Assembly: GCF_016906305.1 (NCBI RefSeq)
Contig: NZ_JADDOL010000004.1
Location: 1 to 64,000 of the forward strand
Origin: Alloalcanivorax marinus
GTDB lineage: Bacteria > Pseudomonadota > Gammaproteobacteria > Pseudomonadales > Alcanivoracaceae
Reading direction: 5' to 3'
DNA length: 64,000 bases
The notes beneath the pieces were generated by a model that saw only the letters and a program-made list of their open reading frames with translations, searched no databases and had not been told where the DNA came from. Position numbers and translations under genes: made by a program. Position 1 is the first letter of the stretch. The number at the start of each line of letters is the position of its first letter. Below, in pieces: positions 37,510-45,489 of the stretch.

Positions 37510-37965
37510 CTAAGGTTGAAGCGCCAGGCCCAGCCGCAGCTGATCCTTATGCTGAAGGCCGGATTCGATTACCGGCTCGTCGTAGTGGGTCAGGAAATGG
37601 TCCCTCACCACCGCCTCCACCCGGAAACCGGCGCGCTGATAAAAAGTCAGCTGGTAACCGAAGGTGCCGGTGCCCAGCTCCACGCGACGGAAGCCTCGAG
37701 CCCGGGCTTCGTCCAGGGCGCGCCGCAACAACGCCGCGCCAATGCCCTGGCCCTGATCCGCCGGGTCCACGGCGATGTTGAACAGCTCCAGGGTGGCGTC
37801 GTCCAGGCGGTTGAGCACACAGGCGCCCACCACCACGTCGGCCTCCTCGGCGACCAGACACAAAGCCCCCGGCAAGTAATCCCGGATGCGCTCTTCGGAC
37901 GGATCCGCCACCAGAAGCAACGGTAAAGGGACGGCGTCCGGTGAAACACTCTTGAACGTCAGCAT
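37510..37965 (-). CDS. GNAT-family N-acetyltransferase
   Basis: 151 residues. LELFNIAVDPADQGQGIGAA near residue 79 contains the acetyl-CoA pyrophosphate loop (Q/R-x-x-G-x-G/A), and LTFYQRAGFRVEAV near 117 the conserved fourth motif. Substrate unknown. Confidence 0.88.
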   Translation of the reverse strand: MLTFKSVSPDAVPLPLLLVADPSEERIRDYLPGALCLVAEEADVVVGACVLNRLDDATLELFNIAVDPADQGQGIGAALLRRALDEARARGFRRVELGTGTFGYQLTFYQRAGFRVEAVVRDHFLTHYDEPVIESGLQHKDQLRLGLALQP

Positions 37966-38043
37966 CCCCGAAGCATGTCAGAAAACCGGGGCGGATGGCC
38001 ATATGCCCGGTGGCCGCCCCGGCGTACGCCACGGGAAACGCGG

Positions 38044-39762
38044 CTATTCCACGCACTCGAAGGAAGCCGCTTCCATCGGATCGCCGCCGTCGATATAGCG
38101 CGGCCAGGCCGGGTAATCGCAAAGCGGCCGGGTGCGGCCCGGGGCACCCACGGTGTCCGTGGTCACCTGATTCTCCGGCGCGGTGCCGTCTTCCACCCAG
38201 TCCTCCAGCGCGGTGAGCGAATCCCAGGTGGCGTTGAAGCTGAGGCTGGCCGCGTGGCCGAAGCCCGCCACTTCATAGAAGCGCACGAACGAATCCACTT
38301 TCTCCGCGCCCATCTGATTCAGCAGCCGGCCGTAGTACATCTCGGTGGCGCGGGTGCTCACCAGCACATCCGACATGCCGTGGGCCAGCAGCAGCTTGCC
38401 GCCGCGCGCCTGGAACGCGGAAATATTGGTGCCCGCGTTCAGGCCCACGCTCAGTTCGCTGATGCGCTGGGCGTACTGGGGCGCCGGATTGATCGGGTCC
38501 AGGTTGTAGGAGTTGAACGAGGCGTCCCGGGCCACGGAGTACTTCACCCACTGATCCACCAGCACGCTCAGGTAGGGCGCGTACTGCGGCATGTTCGGAA
38601 ACACCGGCGCGGTGTAGCCGAAGTTCAGGAAGGTGATGGTGTTGCCGATCGGCGTGCTGGTGTCGATGCCCAGGTCCGCGCCCCACACATTGGAGCCAGG
38701 ATAACCGGTCTCGCCGCTGGCCAGCGGGAAGTTGAAGGTCACTCCCTGGTCCATGGCTTTCAGAGCGTTGATCTGCGCGTCGGACAGGCAGCTGTCGCCG
38801 TCGTCGCCGCCACCCGGGCAACGCAGCGGATTGCCGTTCACCATGGCCGTGGACGGGTCGAAGATGGCGTTGCACTGGCGCTGGTCATTGATCAACTCGT
38901 CCGCCAGCCCGTCCAGCTCGTCGCAGGCTTCCAGGGCCGCGTCCAGCAGCAACTGCCGCTTGGCGAAGCTCGGGTAGGCGCCGGGCTGGGACAGGGCGCG
39001 GCTGTAATGCTGGCCGGCCAGCAGCGCTTCCGCGTCGTTCCAGGCCGGGTACCAGGCGATGGCCCCGTCCCAATCGTCCGGCCAGCGCTGGATGCTGGTC
39101 AGCGCCTCGCGTCCGCCGGTGGAACCGCCGGCGAAATAGCTGTGTGCCGGCGCGCTGCCGTAGCGCTGCTTGATAATGAACACCGACGCATCGCGGGTTT
39201 TCTTCAGCGCATCGCCGGCGAAGTTGTCCACCGCCTCGTCGTTCAGCCCCCAGCGACCGTCCTGGGACCCGAGCGCATTGGCCTGGTGCCCGGAGTCGCT
39301 GGCGAAGGTGGCGTAGCCGCGCGCCACCGGCAGCGGCTGGTCCACCGCACCCTGGGCGATATTGCCGGTGATATTGGGGATGGAACCGTTGAAACCGCCG
39401 CCGCCGAACATCAGCGCTTTCTTGTTCCAGTCGGCGGGCAACACCACCTTGAACAAAATGTCCGGCGCCGCCGGGTCCACCGGCGCGATGCGCCCCTCCA
39501 CCAGGCAGTGCTCCGGCAACGCCGCCGCGCCGCTGCCGCTGGCGGCCACCACCGTGGCCGCCGTCACCTCACCGCCGGAGGTCGCCAGCGCGAACGCATC
39601 GGCGGGAATCGCCAGCCCGGGCAACTGCTCGCAGCTTAAGGATCGGGGTTGGGGTTGTTCGACGTCGTCGTGGTCGCTGTCGCCACCGCAGCCCACCAGG
39701 GCCAGGGCGGACAAACCGCACAGAGTGATGCCCAGCCGTTGCAGGCCGTTTGTTGTTTTCAT
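38044..39762 (-). CDS. Tannase/feruloyl esterase family lipoprotein
   Basis: 572 residues. Lipobox ALALVGC near residue 25 predicts a lipid anchor. SYFAGGSTGGREALTSIQRW near 210 carries the nucleophile serine of the tannase family, DWDGAIAWYPAWN follows, and LLLAHGMSDVLVSTRATEMY near 455 gives the aspartate with the histidine in AGFGHAAS. Cysteines near 40, 56 and 250-340 may form disulfides, as in the family. Likely hydrolyses aromatic esters outside the cytoplasm, consistent with an aromatic-degrading host. Confidence 0.85.
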   Translation of the reverse strand: MKTTNGLQRLGITLCGLSALALVGCGGDSDHDDVEQPQPRSLSCEQLPGLAIPADAFALATSGGEVTAATVVAASGSGAAALPEHCLVEGRIAPVDPAAPDILFKVVLPADWNKKALMFGGGGFNGSIPNITGNIAQGAVDQPLPVARGYATFASDSGHQANALGSQDGRWGLNDEAVDNFAGDALKKTRDASVFIIKQRYGSAPAHSYFAGGSTGGREALTSIQRWPDDWDGAIAWYPAWNDAEALLAGQHYSRALSQPGAYPSFAKRQLLLDAALEACDELDGLADELINDQRQCNAIFDPSTAMVNGNPLRCPGGGDDGDSCLSDAQINALKAMDQGVTFNFPLASGETGYPGSNVWGADLGIDTSTPIGNTITFLNFGYTAPVFPNMPQYAPYLSVLVDQWVKYSVARDASFNSYNLDPINPAPQYAQRISELSVGLNAGTNISAFQARGGKLLLAHGMSDVLVSTRATEMYYGRLLNQMGAEKVDSFVRFYEVAGFGHAASLSFNATWDSLTALEDWVEDGTAPENQVTTDTVGAPGRTRPLCDYPAWPRYIDGGDPMEAASFECVE

Positions 39763-39808
39763 GATGCTCTCCCGGTGTTGTCGTTATTGGTCGGGTTGTC
39801 TGTCTTGG

Positions 39809-39833
39809 CACCGTGCCCGGAGCGGGCACGGTG
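39809..39833. other. Strong hairpin upstream of the tannase gene
   Basis: CACCGTGCCCG at 39809-39819 pairs perfectly with CGGGCACGGTG at 39823-39833. It lies between the GST and the tannase genes, both on the minus strand, and may end the GST transcript or sit in the tannase leader. Confidence 0.45.
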
Positions 39834-39863
39834 TTCTGGCATCATAGGACGGCCGGCGACTAT

Positions 39864-39885
39864 ATTCACTCGAACGTTAGTGAAT
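39864..39885. promoter_or_regulatory. Palindromic operator candidate before tannase gene
   Basis: ATTCACT and AGTGAAT are perfect inverse arms around an AACGTT-containing centre, 102 bp upstream of the tannase start. Looks like a site for a dimeric TetR-type regulator; none is encoded next to it. Confidence 0.4.
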
Positions 39886-39919
39886 AAACATAAAGGTGCT
39901 TTTCGGCTATCGCCCTTTG

Positions 39920-40513
39920 TTACACGCCAGGCATCGCCACGAACCCCGGCAACGCCTTGATGCGCTCGATCCAGGCGCGGATCGCCGGGTACGGCTCCAG
40001 GCTCACGCCGCCTTCCCAGCCCAGGGCGATGTAGGGGAACACCGCGCACTCGGCCAGGGTCGGCCGGCCCAGGGCCAGCCAGCGATGCTCGCTCAGGTGC
40101 CGTTCGATCAGCGGCAACACCCGGTCGCTCACCGCCAGGGCCCGCGCCTTATCCAGCGGGTAACCGAACTTGTCGATCAACCGCGCCACATTGGGGCCCG
40201 CGTGGATCTCGTTGGCGGCGGTGGACAGCCACTGCATCACCTCGCCCTGGTGGGCGGCGCTGTCCGGCCACCACTGGTGCCCGCCGTACCGGCGCGCCAG
40301 ATAAACCAGGATCGCCTGGGAATCGCGCAACACCACATCGCCGTCCTGCAACACCGGCACCTGGGCCCAGGGGTTCAGATCAATGAACGGCGACTGCTGG
40401 TGCTCGCCGGCGGCCAGATCCACCGGCACCAGCTCCAGCTCGATGCCCACCAGAGCGGCGAACAGGCGCACCTTGTACCAGTTACCGGACAATTCCATAT
40501 CGTACAGTTTCAT
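39920..40513 (-). CDS. Glutathione S-transferase family protein
   Basis: 197 residues: MKLYDMELSGNWYKVRLFAA, NPWAQVPVLQDGDVVLRDSQ with the cis-proline and DS glutathione site, and LALGRPTLAECAVFPYIALG in the helical half. Start ATG at 40513 lies 11 bp after the stop of the VOC gene, so they form a two-gene unit. Detoxification or aromatic side-chain chemistry is possible. Confidence 0.9.
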   Translation of the reverse strand: MKLYDMELSGNWYKVRLFAALVGIELELVPVDLAAGEHQQSPFIDLNPWAQVPVLQDGDVVLRDSQAILVYLARRYGGHQWWPDSAAHQGEVMQWLSTAANEIHAGPNVARLIDKFGYPLDKARALAVSDRVLPLIERHLSEHRWLALGRPTLAECAVFPYIALGWEGGVSLEPYPAIRAWIERIKALPGFVAMPGV

Positions 40514-40524
40514 GGCGAGACTCC

Positions 40525-40941
40525 TTATTCGGCTTCCGGAAGCAGCTGGTTGAACTCCAGCACATTGCGATCCGGGTCGCGGATAAACAGGGTGATGCGG
40601 CGCGGACCCAGGCGATGGATGCCCTCGGTGATCTCGATGCCCGCCTGATCCAGCCAATCCTTCAAGGCATACAGGTCGTCCACCACGAACGCCGGATGGG
40701 TCACGCCCGGCAGCTTCACCGGCTCGTCCAGCAGCACGTTGCGCCCATGGGGCAACCGCGTGCCGTTGAAAATCAGATTGATGCGCACACCACCCGGCGT
40801 CTCCATTTCGTTGGCCTCGAACCGCTCGAAGCGGCGCACCTCCGTGAACCCGAGCTGCTCGTAGAACGCCACCGCCTCCTGGCGATCGCTGACCCGGATG
40901 CCCACATGGTCGTACTCGCGAATGGGCTGCGGTTGTTTCAT
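40525..40941 (-). CDS. VOC-superfamily (glyoxalase/dioxygenase-like) protein
   Basis: 138 residues with two beta-alpha-beta-beta-beta units: YDHVGIRVSDRQEAVAFYEQ and THPAFVVDDLYALKDWLDQA, ending with FIRDPDRNVLEFNQL. H in DHVGIRV and E in VLEFNQ are the usual metal ligands. ATG at 40941 follows GAGGAG; the frame extends upstream to 40995 but without family sequence. Pairs with the GST downstream. Confidence 0.88.
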   Translation of the reverse strand: MKQPQPIREYDHVGIRVSDRQEAVAFYEQLGFTEVRRFERFEANEMETPGGVRINLIFNGTRLPHGRNVLLDEPVKLPGVTHPAFVVDDLYALKDWLDQAGIEITEGIHRLGPRRITLFIRDPDRNVLEFNQLLPEAE

Positions 40942-41057
40942 CACTGGCTCCTCTGCGAAACGGGGAGCCCAGTACACGCCAAACACTGGATTCAATAAAT
41001 GGCGCCAACCTGTTAGCTTTATTCAGCTTTTCGCAAAGATGGAGCCGCGCGCCTCCC

Positions 41058-41966
41058 ATGGACAAACTCAAAGCCATGAGCACCTTCGTCGCCATCGTCG
41101 ACCAGGGCAGCCTCTCCGCCGCCGGCGACAAACTGGACCGCTCCCCCGCCGCCATCGTCCGCACCCTCGCCGGCCTGGAGCAACACCTCGGCGTGCGCCT
41201 GCTCAACCGCAGCACCCGCCGCCTCGCCCTCACCGACGAAGGCCGCGACTACCTGCAACACTGCCGCCAGATCCTCGCCGACATCCACACCGCCGAAGCC
41301 CGCCTCGACAGCCACCGCACCGAACCCGCCGGCACCCTCTCCATCACCGCCCCGGTGATGTTCGGCCACCTCCACCTCACGCCCCTGCTCAACCACTGGC
41401 TCAAACAACACCCCCACATGCGCGCCGAACTCACCCTCCTCGACCGCGTCACCGACCTGCTCGAAGAAGGCTTCGACCTCGCCCTGCGCATCGGCCACCT
41501 CGCCGACAGCACCCTCATCGCCCGCCCGCTCGGCCACACCGGCTACGTCCTCTGCGCCAGCCCCCACCTCCTCGAACAACGAGGCCACCCCCAACACCCC
41601 CAGGACCTCGCCCACTGGCCCACCGTCTGCTTCGCCCCCGCCGGCAGCACCTGGTACTTCCAGGTGGACGGCAAACCCTGGCCCCAACGCATCGACCCAC
41701 TGATTCGCGCCAACCAGGTCGGCACCCAACTCGCCGCCGCCCGCGACGGCCTCGGCCTCTGCCGCGTGCTCAGCTACCAGGCCCAACGCGACTTCGAACG
41801 CGGCACCCTGGTGCCCGTGCTCAGCGACTACAATCCGCCGCCCATGCCCGTGCAGTTCGTGTTTCCGCACAGCCGGCTGCTGTCGCCGCGGGTGCGGCAT
41901 TTTATGGAGGCGGTGGAGGGGGCGTTGAGGGAGCGGTTGGCGGAGGCGGTCGGGGATGAGGGTTAG
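41058..41966 (+). CDS. LysR-family regulator, divergent from VOC-GST pair
   Basis: 302 residues: helix-turn-helix MDKLKAMSTFVAIVDQGSLS then AAGDKLDRSPAAIVRTLAGL, and a LysR ligand domain of the PA0477-like group (TLSITAPVMFGHLHLTPLL). It faces the VOC-GST unit across 116 bp and probably controls it. Codon choice is odd for the region: leucine is very often CTC and many third positions are C, where neighbours favour CTG; the last 80 bp switch to G-rich codons. Confidence 0.9.
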   Translation: MDKLKAMSTFVAIVDQGSLSAAGDKLDRSPAAIVRTLAGLEQHLGVRLLNRSTRRLALTDEGRDYLQHCRQILADIHTAEARLDSHRTEPAGTLSITAPVMFGHLHLTPLLNHWLKQHPHMRAELTLLDRVTDLLEEGFDLALRIGHLADSTLIARPLGHTGYVLCASPHLLEQRGHPQHPQDLAHWPTVCFAPAGSTWYFQVDGKPWPQRIDPLIRANQVGTQLAAARDGLGLCRVLSYQAQRDFERGTLVPVLSDYNPPPMPVQFVFPHSRLLSPRVRHFMEAVEGALRERLAEAVGDEG

Positions 41967-41968
41967 CG

Positions 41969-42045
41969 CGGGGCGGGAAGTGCTACGATCGTGAGGTCAT
42001 CGCTCAGGCGTGCGAAATCATCCATGTTGACCGTGACGAATCAGC
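41969..42045 (-). pseudogene. VapC/PIN toxin relic (last ~25 codons)
   Basis: On the minus strand the frame FVTVNMDDFARLSDDLTIVA followed by LPAPR and TAA resembles the end of VapC PIN-domain toxins (VTRN-x-x-DF-x-x...). It begins directly after a stop codon and overlaps the 3' end of the antitoxin gene, so most of the toxin gene has been deleted. Confidence 0.5.
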
Positions 42046-42254
42046 TCTAGATCGCGAGCGGCTTGCTCATAGATCCTGCGATACGCTTCATCGCTGACGG
42101 TACGGCGCTCCAAAGGAAGGGTGGTTTTAACCAGCGACTCCTCTTCCTCGGCCGATGAGTACTTCGCCTTCTCTTCGCGAACACTCATAGCACCGCTCGT
42201 ACCAGCGGCTTTCGCACGCTCTTGCCAATCTTCAGGGCTCAGTATCGTTGCCAT
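42018..42254 (-). CDS. VapB-like orphan antitoxin, unrecognised family
   Basis: 78 residues, charged: MATILSPEDWQERAKAAG, a low-complexity SSAEEEES region near 36, then PLERRTVSDEAYRRIYEQAA. Strong ribosome site AGGAGGTG. Length, charge and the adjoining PIN relic suggest the antitoxin of a decayed VapBC pair; its last residues may derive from the deletion joint. Function not demonstrated by sequence alone. Confidence 0.5.
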   Translation of the reverse strand: MATILSPEDWQERAKAAGTSGAMSVREEKAKYSSAEEEESLVKTTLPLERRTVSDEAYRRIYEQAARDLELIRHGQHG

Positions 42255-42374
42255 CGTGAAGCACCTCCTAAGCAGACCGTCAGACTATCACACCACCGAA
42301 GTAGAGCTGCAGACCTGAGTAACCACACACTTACACCCAATGCTAAAGCCGCCGCCCGGCAAGGCGGCGGCGCG

Positions 42375-42426
42375 GGCGGCTTGGGCCGGCGACATAACTG
42401 GACATGGAGTGGGACGCCGGACGAGT
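42375..42426 (-). pseudogene. symE relic fragment
   Basis: 52 bp that align without gaps to 54751-54802 inside symE copy 2; CTGGACATGGAG and GGGACGCCG are identical blocks. No SymE frame survives. The remainder of 42255-42507 holds a GC hairpin near 42343-42370 and no gene. Confidence 0.6.
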
Positions 42427-42507
42427 TCGGCGTTAAAGCCTCGGTGGATGCACCGGGGCTTCTCGCTTTCTGTGTTCTGAGCCGTTAAACCTGATTCCTG
42501 CCAGTCG

Positions 42508-42927
42508 TCAACCTTGCAGGCGCAACCGAACCGAGGCTTCGACATCGCGGGCCACCCGAATCATCGCGGCCACCAGCGATTCGTCAACTTCCAGATGGCC
42601 TTCGTACTCAGCCAGATTGCGTCTCCGGTGGGCTTGGTCCAGCACCCGCCACTGAGCGTTCGGCAAATCCGCCGTGTGCTTGAGACACTGAAAGACCAGA
42701 TAGCGGCTTTCCGAGCGGTAGCCCTGCAAGCGAAGGGCGGTAAGCGCCAGGGCATGAGCGGCGTTGTAGGCCAGATCGAAACGGCTCTCCAGGCTCAGAC
42801 TTTCCTGCTCGGCGTCGGCCAGCCGGCGCTGGCCGGAGAGGAACAGCCCGTTGAGCTCGGCCTGGGCGGGTGGTTCAGGTTTCAGCTGGCCGGTGCGGGC
42901 CAGATTCTCCAGAGGATCGGAAGTCAT
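42508..42927 (-). CDS. HEPN-domain toxin of an MNT-HEPN module
   Basis: 139 residues, all helical. RFDLAYNAAHALALTALRLQ at 49-68 and DQAHRRRNLAEYEG at 97-110 (with the RN...Y variant seen in HEPN partners of minimal nucleotidyltransferases) place it in the family. HEPN toxins act on RNA and are silenced by AMPylation from the MNT partner. Its start at 42927 lies 53 bp inside the MNT frame, an overlap typical of these pairs. Confidence 0.75.
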   Translation of the reverse strand: MTSDPLENLARTGQLKPEPPAQAELNGLFLSGQRRLADAEQESLSLESRFDLAYNAAHALALTALRLQGYRSESRYLVFQCLKHTADLPNAQWRVLDQAHRRRNLAEYEGHLEVDESLVAAMIRVARDVEASVRLRLQG

Positions 42928-43537
42928 CGGGTAAGCGTCCTTGCAACAGTATGGTGTCCCCCGAAAGCACCTTGTGCAGGAACGGATTGCCGTCCCGCAG
43001 CCGCTTCTCGAACTCCGCGTTGGTGTACAACGTCGGACTGACCGGCCGCCCCAAGGTGCTCTCCACATCGGCCAGCATCCCGTAGGCCGATTCAAGAGTC
43101 AGGGTATCGGACACCAGCAGCAGGTCAATATCGCTCTCCGCCGTCGCCCCACCCTTCGCCACCGAGCCGTAGACCAGCGCCAGATCGACGGCCTCCGGAG
43201 AGGCCGCCAGCGCCCCCCGCAGCGGCCCTACCAGCCCCACGGTCTTGCGAATCAGCCCCACCAGCTCGGCATAGATCGGCGATTCCGGATTGGCCTGGTA
43301 GTGCTTCTGATTCCCCACCCGAAACACCCGGACCAGCCCACTATCGGCCAGCTTCTTCAGCTCCCGCTGCACCCCGCCGGACCCCATGCCCAGCAGGCCG
43401 ATCACCTCGGCGCCGAAGAAGCTCCGCTCCGGCTGGCCGAACAGCAGCCCGAGCACCCGCTGCTGGGTGCTGGAGAACAAGGCGTCGGCCAGGGAGAGGC
43501 GGCCGGGATTGGTTTCGATACTGTGATTTATACCCAT
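42875..43537 (-). CDS. Minimal nucleotidyltransferase antitoxin with N-terminal winged helix
   Basis: 220 residues. Residues 18-85 form a winged helix-turn-helix (RVLGLLFGQPERSFFGAEVI then MGSGGVQRELKKLADSGLVR). Residues 117-200 form the MNT domain with GSVAKGGATAESDIDLLLV at 124-142, the GSx4G-x5-SDIDL active site. MNT antitoxins AMPylate HEPN toxins; the fused DNA-binding domain suggests it also represses its own promoter. The start codon lies inside a perfect palindrome. Confidence 0.8.
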   Translation of the reverse strand: MGINHSIETNPGRLSLADALFSSTQQRVLGLLFGQPERSFFGAEVIGLLGMGSGGVQRELKKLADSGLVRVFRVGNQKHYQANPESPIYAELVGLIRKTVGLVGPLRGALAASPEAVDLALVYGSVAKGGATAESDIDLLLVSDTLTLESAYGMLADVESTLGRPVSPTLYTNAEFEKRLRDGNPFLHKVLSGDTILLQGRLPDDFRSSGESGPHRPAET

Positions 43538-43620
43538 AATGGGTAACTATAAACCCAATATGAGTATCTTCATATGAGAAAACTCATATCGAGTCCCCAG
43601 AACCCCAAATTGGGTACCCA
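43531..43620. promoter_or_regulatory. Operator cluster overlapping the MNT start codon
   Basis: TACCCATAATGGGTA at 43531-43545 is a perfect palindrome around one base and contains the MNT start codon. More ACCCA/TGGGT half-sites follow at 43552 and 43606-43620, with ATATGAG/CTCATAT repeats at 43558-43596. Suggests autoregulation by the fused winged helix. Confidence 0.5.
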
Positions 43621-43634
43621 GCCAGCAACAGCGC

Positions 43635-43868
43635 TCAAACACCGCCCCGCCTACTTCCAGTACAAAGGACAATCGGCTCACGCTCGGTCGCCTCGGTATC
43701 GTGCGCCACCTCCGCCCGCAGCCAATAACCACGGGACAGGCCGAAGAAACGACACAGCCGCAGATCCGTATCCGCGGTGATGGCGCACTTGCCGGCGACG
43801 ATATCGCCGATGTGCTGCGCAGGTACGCCGATTTCCTTGGCGAGGCGATTATTGCGGAAGAGACACAA
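43635..43868 (-). pseudogene. higA-like antitoxin relic
   Basis: NNRLAKEIGVPAQHIGDIVA, then GKCAITADTDLRLCRFFG and LSRGYWLRAEVAHDTE, is the C-terminal two-thirds of a HigA/VapI-type helix-turn-helix antitoxin. The usual first 25 residues are missing: the frame upstream becomes unrelated AT-rich sequence, and no HigB toxin is present. Confidence 0.65.
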
Positions 43869-43941
43869 ATTATTGCTTACCCAATAGCGATATCGTAAAA
43901 GGGATAAAAACAACACTGACAAGGAGAAGTTGGGGGATGTT

Positions 43942-44751
43942 ATGGCTACTCGAAGGGCCAATATTCTTATTCTGTGCAAGACCTACCCATCACCGAGCAA
44001 GCGATACGCTGAAACATCCTGCGTGGCCGGCATGGAAGAGACCGGGCGCCTGATCCGGCTTTATCCCGTTCCTTTCCGGTTCCTCACCGAGGAGCAGAAA
44101 TTCAGAAAATGGCAATGGATCAACGCAAGGATTGAGAAGACCAAGGACGATCATCGCCCGGAAAGTCACCGCATCTACGTCGACGACCTGGAGCGTCAAG
44201 AGCCGCTTTCTACACGCCAAGGCTGGCTAGAACGCCGGCAAGCGATACAATCAATCCCCATCTTTAGCAGCTTCGATGATCTGGAGGGCGCCCGAGTAGA
44301 ACAAGACATCTCACTCGGCTTACTCCGCCCCAAGAAATTGGTGGAGTTGGAAATTAACCCCACCAAGGAAAAGGGCTGGACCCAGGAGGAGCTGGATAAA
44401 TTGATGCAGCTCCAGAAACAAGGTGAGCTTTTTCAAGAGACCCGAAGCAGCGTTCGTGTTCTACAGAAGATCCCCTTTGATTTTCACTACCACTACGAGT
44501 GCGAAACCCCGGCGGGACCACAAATTTATAAGAACAAAATCGTGGACTGGGAAGCCTGCGCCCTGTATCGAAAACTCATCGCACAACACGGCCCACAAGG
44601 CTGGCAAGCACCGTTCCGGGATAAGCTAATACGCCAAATGGGGGAAACCGACTTGCTCTTTCTAATGGGCAATATGCACCGGCACAGGCATCAGTGGCTG
44701 ATCGTCAGCCTGATCTATCCACCTAAAGAGCCGCAGCAGGCTCTTTTCTGA
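43942..44751 (+). CDS. Conserved protein of unknown function paired with DUF488
   Basis: 269 residues. NILILCKTYPSPSKRYAETS at 7-26 and GRLIRLYPVPFRFLTEEQKF near 35 are a distinctive opening; RVLQKIPFDFHYHYEC near 175 and MGNMHRHRHQWLIVSLIYPP at the end (histidine-rich) are notable. I recall such proteins next to DUF488 but know no function. ATG 43942 has GGGGG five bases upstream; TTG at 43930 is the alternative. Tail-to-tail overlap of 29 bp with the DUF488 gene. Confidence 0.65.
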   Translation: MATRRANILILCKTYPSPSKRYAETSCVAGMEETGRLIRLYPVPFRFLTEEQKFRKWQWINARIEKTKDDHRPESHRIYVDDLERQEPLSTRQGWLERRQAIQSIPIFSSFDDLEGARVEQDISLGLLRPKKLVELEINPTKEKGWTQEELDKLMQLQKQGELFQETRSSVRVLQKIPFDFHYHYECETPAGPQIYKNKIVDWEACALYRKLIAQHGPQGWQAPFRDKLIRQMGETDLLFLMGNMHRHRHQWLIVSLIYPPKEPQQALF

Positions 44752-45184
44752 TCGACAGATGATCGATAGTGAGGCGAGGCTGAATCTTCTGGCTCGCCTC
44801 TGCCACCAGGCGACGATGGCAGAAGGTGGCGTCCGCCTCGAAGCAGATCAGGCAGGAATACGTAGCACGTGACTGATCCACCACTTGATTCAGGGCTGCC
44901 TCCTGGCTCTTGATGTAACGCAGAAAGTCCTTCTCATACCGGGGCCAGTCGCCATCAAGCTTGTATTGCTCCCGGATCGGCTTGGGGCACCCCAGCTCCC
45001 GGATATGGCGGTAGGCGATACCGGCCTCAGCCAGCTTCTCGGAGAACGCCGTCTTCGAAAAGCCCCGCTTACGGGAAATCGGATACTGGCGCACATCAAT
45101 GATCTGGTCGACACCGGCCTCTCTGAGACCCTGCACGAAGGCCTCGATATCAACACCTTCATAACCGGCGGTGTAGAGCAACAT
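44723..45184 (-). CDS. DUF488 family protein
   Basis: 153 residues. MLLYTAGYEGVDIEAFVQGL, IIDVRQYPISRKRGFSK near 28 and CFEADATFCHRRLVAE near 118 are the DUF488 landmarks, with cysteines and a histidine that could bind metal or act catalytically. Function unknown; the family is often found in mobile and defence regions. Convergent with and overlapping 43942-44751. The next 305 bp (45185-45489) show no convincing gene. Confidence 0.8.
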   Translation of the reverse strand: MLLYTAGYEGVDIEAFVQGLREAGVDQIIDVRQYPISRKRGFSKTAFSEKLAEAGIAYRHIRELGCPKPIREQYKLDGDWPRYEKDFLRYIKSQEAALNQVVDQSRATYSCLICFEADATFCHRRLVAEASQKIQPRLTIDHLSIRKEPAAAL

Positions 45185-45489
45185 AGTATTTACCTGCGGA
45201 ATGACAGCACTTCTGGCAGAGCATTGTCCATGGGCCAACGGCCCCTGTCCATGTCCGATCTCTTACCCCGCAAGCCGCCTGAGATTTACGCTCACGAGCC
45301 GGGACTCTGCGAAGTTTACGAGGCTCCCTCAGCAGCTTTTGCAATCCGTATCAGACGGGCATTAAAGCTTACGGCATCCCTACAAAGTAGCCACATTTTC
45401 AGGGTGGCCCGGACCGCCATCAGCCACGCAGTAACCTTAAAGAGAAAACAACTAAACCAGAAAGAAACTTTCTATCCGCTCCGAAATGT

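Noticed and set aside
42343-42370. GC-rich hairpin near the symE relic as a third copy of the symE leader
   Set aside because: Stem, loop and following bases do not match the CTAACCACAACAGACT leader; symmetric GC repeats alone are weak evidence.
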